In this document: positions 60,439 through 64,000 of the stretch, one piece after another
Layout of the letters: every line of letters begins with the position of its first letter
Numbering within the stretch: the first letter of the stretch is position 1
Origin: Streptomyces sp. NBC_01478
GTDB lineage: Bacteria; Actinomycetota; Actinomycetes; Streptomycetales; Streptomycetaceae
NCBI RefSeq assembly: GCF_036227225.1
Contig: NZ_CP109444.1
Coordinates: 9,529,501 to 9,593,500 of the forward strand
Length of the DNA: 64,000 nucleotides
Reading direction: 5' to 3'
Notes under the pieces: model-generated
The model's database searches: none
The model's input: the letters and a program-made list of their open reading frames with translations, nothing else
What the model was told of the DNA's origin: nothing
Translations under genes and position numbers: made by a program

Positions 60439-60469
60439 GTGACGTCACTCATAGGTGAAGTGACGTCAC
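60439..60469. promoter_or_regulatory. pair of GTGACGTCAC palindromes
   Basis: Two perfect copies of GTGACGTCAC (60439-60448 and 60460-60469) start 21 bases apart, two helical turns, so both face the same side of the DNA. They fill the short gap between sucD and the aldehyde dehydrogenase gene (start 60561). The pair probably binds two dimers of a regulator controlling the dehydrogenase. The regulator is unknown. Confidence 0.65.
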
Positions 60470-60560
60470 TGTCGCGCTCCTCGGAGCGCAACTAGCTTCA
60501 TCTGTACGACAGTTCCTGCCTCACCCCGCCCCGACTGTGCACCGAGAGCGGAGCAGAAGC

Positions 60561-62129
60561 ATGGCAACAACCCTCAGCCCCAGCCTCACTGTTCATCCCC
60601 CGACCCTCAAAGCGGGCACGTCCTGGAGTGACGCCTGGCGGCGTTGTCTCGCCGTCGCGCCCGAGGCCTTCCAGGACGACCGTGTCCTCAACCTCTGGAA
60701 CGCGGCCTGGCAGCGGGACGGCCGGGCCCTGCCCGCCACCACCCCCGTCGACGGCAGCCCCATCGCCGGTCCGCCCCGCCTGGACCGGTCCACGGCCCAC
60801 CAGGCCGTACGTGCCTCCCTCGACCAGCACCGCGCCTGGCGCCACGTCCCGCTCGACGAACGGCGGGCCCGGGTCGCCGCCACACTGGATGCCCTGACCG
60901 AACACCGCGAACTCCTCGCGCTGCTGCTGGTCTGGGAGATCGGCAAGCCCTGGCGGCTCGCGCAGGCGGACGTGGACCGGTCCATCGACGGCGTTCGCTG
61001 GTACGTCGACGGCATCGAGCCGATGCTCGCCCGCCGCACCCCGCTCGACGGTCCGGTGTCCAACATCGCGAGCTGGAACTACCCGATGAGCGTGCTCGTC
61101 CACGCCATGCTCGTCCAAGCGCTGGCGGGCAACGCGGTCATCGCCAAGACCCCGACCGACGGCGGCGTCGCCTGTCTCACCCTTGCCGCCGCGCTGGCCG
61201 CGCGCGAGGGGATCCCCGTCACCCTCGTCAGCGGCAGCGGAGGCGAGTTGTCGGAGGCGCTGGTCCGCGCGCCCGAGATCGGCTGCGTCTCCTTCGTCGG
61301 CGGCCGCGACACCGGGGCCGCCGTGGCCACGGCCGTAGCCGACCTGGGCAAGCGGCACATACTCGAACAGGAAGGACTCAACACCTGGGGCATCTGGAAC
61401 CACACGGACTGGGACACGCTCACCGCCGTCATCCCCAAGCTCTTCGACTACGGCAAGCAGCGCTGCACGGCGTATCCGCGCTTCGTCGTCCAGCGCGAGC
61501 TGTTCGACGAGTTCCTCGCCGCCTATCTCCCCGCTGTCCGAACTCTCCGCGTCGGCCACCCTCTTGCGGTGCGGCATGCCCAAGACCCGTACCCGGAACT
61601 GGACTTCGGGCCGGTGATCAACGCGGCCAAGGCCAAGGAGCTCCACGACCAGGTGGCCGAGGCGATCGACCGCGGTGCCGTACCCCTGCACCGCGGCAAG
61701 CTGCCCGAGGCCGACTTCCTTCCTGGGCAGGACACTTCGGCGTACGTCCGTCCCGTCACGCTTCTCAACCCGCCACCGTCGTCCCCGCTGCACCACGCGG
61801 AACCGTTCGGCCCGGTCGACACCATCGTCCTGGTCGACACGGAGGCGGAACTGCTGGCCGCGATGAACGCGTCCAACGGCGCGCTGGTCGCCACCCTGTC
61901 CACCGACGACCGGGCGACCTACGACCGACTCGCCCCGCAGATCCGCGCGTTCAAGGTCGGCCACGGCACGCCACGCTCCCGCGGCGACCGCGACGAACTG
62001 TTCGGCGGGTTCGGCGCGTCCTGGCGCGGTGCCTTCGTCGGCGGCGAACTCCTCGTCCGCGCGGTGACGCACGGGCCGGTGGGGGAGCGGCTGCCCGGCA
62101 ACTTCCCGGAGTATCAACTCATGCCGTGA
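60561..62129 (+). CDS. aldehyde dehydrogenase family protein
   Basis: 522 residues. The NAD(P)-dependent ALDH fold is present: Asn in NIASWNYPMSVL, Lys in NAVIAKTPTDGG, the Glu region in ILEQEGLNTWG, and catalytic Cys in GKQRCTAYPRFVVQ. Divergence around the Glu and Cys motifs marks a subgroup away from betaine or succinate-semialdehyde dehydrogenases. The substrate could be an aldehyde or acyl-CoA/semialdehyde linked to oxalate or glyoxylate. ATG 60561 is preceded by GAGCGGAGC. It has its own operator pair and overlaps the convergent LLM gene by 11 bases. Confidence 0.85.
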   Translation: MATTLSPSLTVHPPTLKAGTSWSDAWRRCLAVAPEAFQDDRVLNLWNAAWQRDGRALPATTPVDGSPIAGPPRLDRSTAHQAVRASLDQHRAWRHVPLDERRARVAATLDALTEHRELLALLLVWEIGKPWRLAQADVDRSIDGVRWYVDGIEPMLARRTPLDGPVSNIASWNYPMSVLVHAMLVQALAGNAVIAKTPTDGGVACLTLAAALAAREGIPVTLVSGSGGELSEALVRAPEIGCVSFVGGRDTGAAVATAVADLGKRHILEQEGLNTWGIWNHTDWDTLTAVIPKLFDYGKQRCTAYPRFVVQRELFDEFLAAYLPAVRTLRVGHPLAVRHAQDPYPELDFGPVINAAKAKELHDQVAEAIDRGAVPLHRGKLPEADFLPGQDTSAYVRPVTLLNPPPSSPLHHAEPFGPVDTIVLVDTEAELLAAMNASNGALVATLSTDDRATYDRLAPQIRAFKVGHGTPRSRGDRDELFGGFGASWRGAFVGGELLVRAVTHGPVGERLPGNFPEYQLMP

Positions 62130-63075
62130 CCGGTGGCCGGGCGGTGCTCGGGTTCGTCGAGTATCGCCCGGCGATGATCTCGTCGACGAGCCAGCGAGCC
62201 ACGCCCTGCGGATACGGGCGCGGCAGGCTCAGCACGATGTGGTTCATCCCGGCGTCGACGAGTCGGCCGACCGTCTCCCGGGTCGCCGCCGGATCGTCGT
62301 ACGACACCAGGACCTGCACCGATCGAGTGATCGTGTCCGGGGCGCGTCCCAGGTCGGCACAGTGCGCGTCGAGGACGCGGGCGCGTTCGGCGACGTAATC
62401 GACGGTGTTGTGCGGCGGCCCTGGAACGTTCCAGATGTCGGCGTGCTCGGCGACGAGCCGGAGCAGCCGGGTGCCCCAGCCGCCGATGAGCAGCGGGGGA
62501 CCGGGCCGCTGCACGGGCTTCGGCTCGCAGCGTGTGCCCCGGAGCCGGTAGTGGCGGCCCTCGAAGTCGAAGACGTCCCGGGTCCACATCCCCTTCAGGA
62601 TCTCGACGGTCTCCGCGAGCCGTGCGAGGCTCTCAGCCGGCGGGACGAGTGAGAGGCCGTACGCCTCGTACTCCGCGATCGCCGGATTGGCGCCCTCGAT
62701 GCCTCCGGCCCCCGGCGGCTGATGCGTGCCGCCGACCCCCAGCCCGAGCACGAGGCGCCCGCCGGAGATCACGTCCACCGTGGCCGCCATCTTGCCGAGC
62801 AGGGCCGGTGGACGGACGCGGTTGCTGGTGACGAGGAGGCCGAGCCGCAGCCGCTCCGTCTGCGCGGCGAGTGCGCCGAGCAGTGTCCAGCCCTCGTGTA
62901 TCTGCCCGTCCTTCGGTCCGGCGACCGGCAGCAGGTGGTCCCACAGCCAGGCGTCCGCGATCTCCGGCACGGCGTCCGCTTCCAGCCAGACCCGCCGGAT
63001 GTCCTCGTACGACACATGCATGGGGGTGGTCTTGATCCCGAAACGCACAGTGGGCATGTCTACGGTGGTCGTCAT
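62119..63075 (-). CDS. LLM-class flavin-dependent oxidoreductase
   Basis: 318 residues of the bacterial luciferase-like monooxygenase fold. Landmarks: FGIKTTPMHVSYEDIRRVW, DAWLWDHLLPVAGPKDG, LGLLVTSNRVRPPALLGKMAATVDVISGGRLVLGLGVG, and PPLLIGGWGTRLLRLVAEHADIW. Such proteins use reduced FMN or coenzyme F420; several features suit the F420 group common in actinobacteria, but I cannot decide. It is divergent from a MarR gene that probably controls it. ATG 63075 is the first start after the shared promoter. Confidence 0.86.
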   Translation of the reverse strand: MTTTVDMPTVRFGIKTTPMHVSYEDIRRVWLEADAVPEIADAWLWDHLLPVAGPKDGQIHEGWTLLGALAAQTERLRLGLLVTSNRVRPPALLGKMAATVDVISGGRLVLGLGVGGTHQPPGAGGIEGANPAIAEYEAYGLSLVPPAESLARLAETVEILKGMWTRDVFDFEGRHYRLRGTRCEPKPVQRPGPPLLIGGWGTRLLRLVAEHADIWNVPGPPHNTVDYVAERARVLDAHCADLGRAPDTITRSVQVLVSYDDPAATRETVGRLVDAGMNHIVLSLPRPYPQGVARWLVDEIIAGRYSTNPSTARPPVTA

Positions 63076-63095
63076 GACCGTCAGTCTAGTAAATC

Positions 63096-63119
63096 ATCAG
63101 ATGCGCTGACGATCAGATG
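63096..63119. promoter_or_regulatory. candidate MarR operator between the LLM and marR genes
   Basis: ATCAGATG repeats directly at 63096-63103 and 63112-63119, 16 bases apart. The wider 63094-63120 segment, TCATC...GATGA, also reads as an imperfect dyad. It occupies the 72-base gap between the divergent LLM oxidoreductase and MarR genes. Confidence 0.5.
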
Positions 63120-63147
63120 AGGGATTTGGTGGGGATACAGTCGACGG

Positions 63148-63591
63148 ATGGTCGACGATCAGCAGCCCGTGCCCCTGGAGTCCCGGCTCGGCTATCTCCT
63201 CAAGCACGCTCAGGCCGGACTGGCCAGGGCATCGGCCGAGGCGTTGGCGCCGCACGGCGTGGACGGTCACGAGCTGGCCGTCCTGGTCGTGCTCGCGGCG
63301 GGCGAGCCGTTGTCGCAGGTCGAGGCGGCCGGGCGGCTCGGGGTCGACCGCACCACGATGGTGTCGCTGATCGACGGCCTGGAGGATCACGGGCTGGCGG
63401 AGCGGCGCCGCAGTCCGCAGGACCGCCGGAAGAACATCGTCGAGCTAACGGCGGCGGGCCGGGACTGCCTGCGCCGGGGCGAGAAGGCCCGCCGTGCGGC
63501 GGAGCGCCGTTTCCTCGCCCCGCTGGACGAGGAAGCGGCGGCGTCACTCGTACGGGCGCTGCGGACGCTGGTGCTCGCCGAGCGGGAGTGA
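63148..63591 (+). CDS. MarR-family transcriptional regulator
   Basis: 147 residues. Winged HTH at about 30-100: LAPHGVDGHELAVLVVLAAG, VEAAGRLGVDRTTMVSLIDGLEDHGL, wing RRRSPQDRRKNIVELTAAG; flanking helices for dimerisation. It probably represses the divergent flavin oxidoreductase. ATG 63148 lacks a strong Shine-Dalgarno sequence, and an ATACAGTCGAC element ends three bases upstream. Confidence 0.9.
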   Translation: MVDDQQPVPLESRLGYLLKHAQAGLARASAEALAPHGVDGHELAVLVVLAAGEPLSQVEAAGRLGVDRTTMVSLIDGLEDHGLAERRRSPQDRRKNIVELTAAGRDCLRRGEKARRAAERRFLAPLDEEAAASLVRALRTLVLAERE

Positions 63592-63707
63592 GCGCCGGAA
63601 TCCGGTGCTCCGCGGGGGTGGATATGCAGGTGAAAGGCGCTCCGAAAGCTTGGTATTGTTGTCCATGTCGCCGCGGGGAACACCCTCGGCCAGGCGGCAG
63701 ACACCTA

Positions 63708-63795
63708 GTCCGGGTGGCGGAATGGCAGACGCGCTAGCTTGAGGTGCTAGTGCCCTTTATCGGGCGTGGGGGTTCAAGTCCCCCCTCGGACACCA
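63708..63795 (+). tRNA. tRNA-Leu (GAG anticodon)
   Basis: A class II tRNA with all stems readable. The acceptor GTCCGGG pairs with CTCGGAC (one G-T). The D-arm is GGCGGAATGGCAGACGC. Anticodon stem CTAGC/GCTAG encloses loop TTGAGGT, giving anticodon GAG for CUC codons. A long variable arm TGCCCTTTATCGGGC is followed by T-arm GGGGGTTCAAGTCCCCC. The discriminator is A, as in leucine tRNAs, and CCA (63793-63795) is encoded. No integrated element follows it in the window. Confidence 0.96.
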
Positions 63796-63830
63796 GCAGC
63801 AGTAGCGGTAACCGGCAGTTACTAGTTGAG

Positions 63831-63853
63831 ACCCCACTTTGTGTGGGGTTTCT
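63831..63853 (+). terminator. terminator of the tRNA-Leu gene
   Basis: ACCCCAC (63831-63837), a five-base loop, GTGGGGT (63843-63849), then TTCTT. It is a compact rho-independent terminator 36 bases after the tRNA. The remaining sequence to 64000 shows nothing I can support. Confidence 0.8.
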
Positions 63854-64000
63854 TGCGTTCCAGGGCTGTGCTGTGACCGACTGCACCGGATCTTTCCGTG
63901 CTGCATCCCCGGTGACCTTCCGCCATCCGCCTCCGCCTCCGCCATCCAGCTCCGGCATCCGGCCGGGCGAGCGCGGCCGTGCTGCCGGTTTTCGGTGCGC

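Noticed and set aside
63708..63795. tRNA-Leu as an integration site for a mobile element
   Set aside because: No integrase, direct repeat of the tRNA end or atypical genes are visible on either side within the window.
63734..63958. Reverse-strand frame containing SEGGLEPPRPIKGTSTS
   Set aside because: This is the well-known false protein made by translating the complement of a tRNA-Leu gene; the tRNA at 63708-63795 explains it.

Overview
The window looks like an interior chromosomal segment of a Streptomyces or close relative. It is very GC-rich with strong third-position GC. Intergenic regions are short and many genes overlap by 1-4 bases. GTG and TTG starts are common, Streptomyces-type regulator families abound, and the secreted hydrolases carry actinobacterial CBM2 modules. 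I see no phage, conjugative, IS or CRISPR structure.

Region 1 (1-6.6 kb) is mixed housekeeping: a truncated XRE regulator, an ADP-ribosylglycohydrolase, a pterin dehydratase, a methyltransferase and two small proteins. These end at a WYL regulator whose start codon lies inside a perfect 13-bp inverted repeat. A secreted rhamnogalacturonan lyase (PL11) follows.

Region 2 (6.6-16.2 kb) is a cellulose/xyloglucan island: GH74, GH48, GH5 and GH6 enzymes, all secreted and all with CBM2. A perfect CebR-type box (TGGGAGCGCTCCCA) lies between the divergent GH48 and GH5 genes. A phytanoyl-CoA dioxygenase-like protein, a methyltransferase, an SDR, a GH75 chitosanase with a CsnR-like operator and an aldo/keto reductase follow to 20.6 kb.

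Region 3 (21.1-29.8 kb) is a tight five-gene pectin operon: GH105; a Tat-exported protein of unknown activity that may be a lyase; a 1086-residue GH28-like + GH29-like + CBM32 fusion; GH27; and a CBM35-FnIII-FnIII-PQQ dehydrogenase (AA12-like). With the PL11 gene it outlines rhamnogalacturonan breakdown.

Region 4 (29.8-43.6 kb) carries an acyl-CoA synthetase, an MFS exporter with an Lrp regulator, a secreted DUF3500 protein, a LysR regulator with a divergent bile-acid-symporter-like protein, a secreted propeller protein, a sialidase, a quinone oxidoreductase with a MarR regulator, and an isochorismatase-fold protein. A decayed SDR pseudogene and low-complexity DNA follow to 44.4 kb.

Region 5 (44.4-62.1 kb) reads as an oxalate/formate module: FdhD, a ketopantoate-reductase-like enzyme, an OFA transporter with a 44-residue small subunit, a KAS III, a GntR/FCD regulator, two more OFA transporters, an ADP-forming acyl-CoA ligase, a formyl-CoA transferase with the hallmark GGGQ loop, a TPP decarboxylase, a divergent second sucCD pair and an aldehyde dehydrogenase. 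A shared 12-mer (ACWGTMGACGAA) in three promoter regions suggests one regulon, probably under the GntR protein. The logic would be oxalate import, CoA transfer, decarboxylation to formyl-CoA, and release of formate for a formate dehydrogenase matured by FdhD. The window ends with an LLM flavin oxidoreductase, a MarR regulator and tRNA-Leu(GAG).
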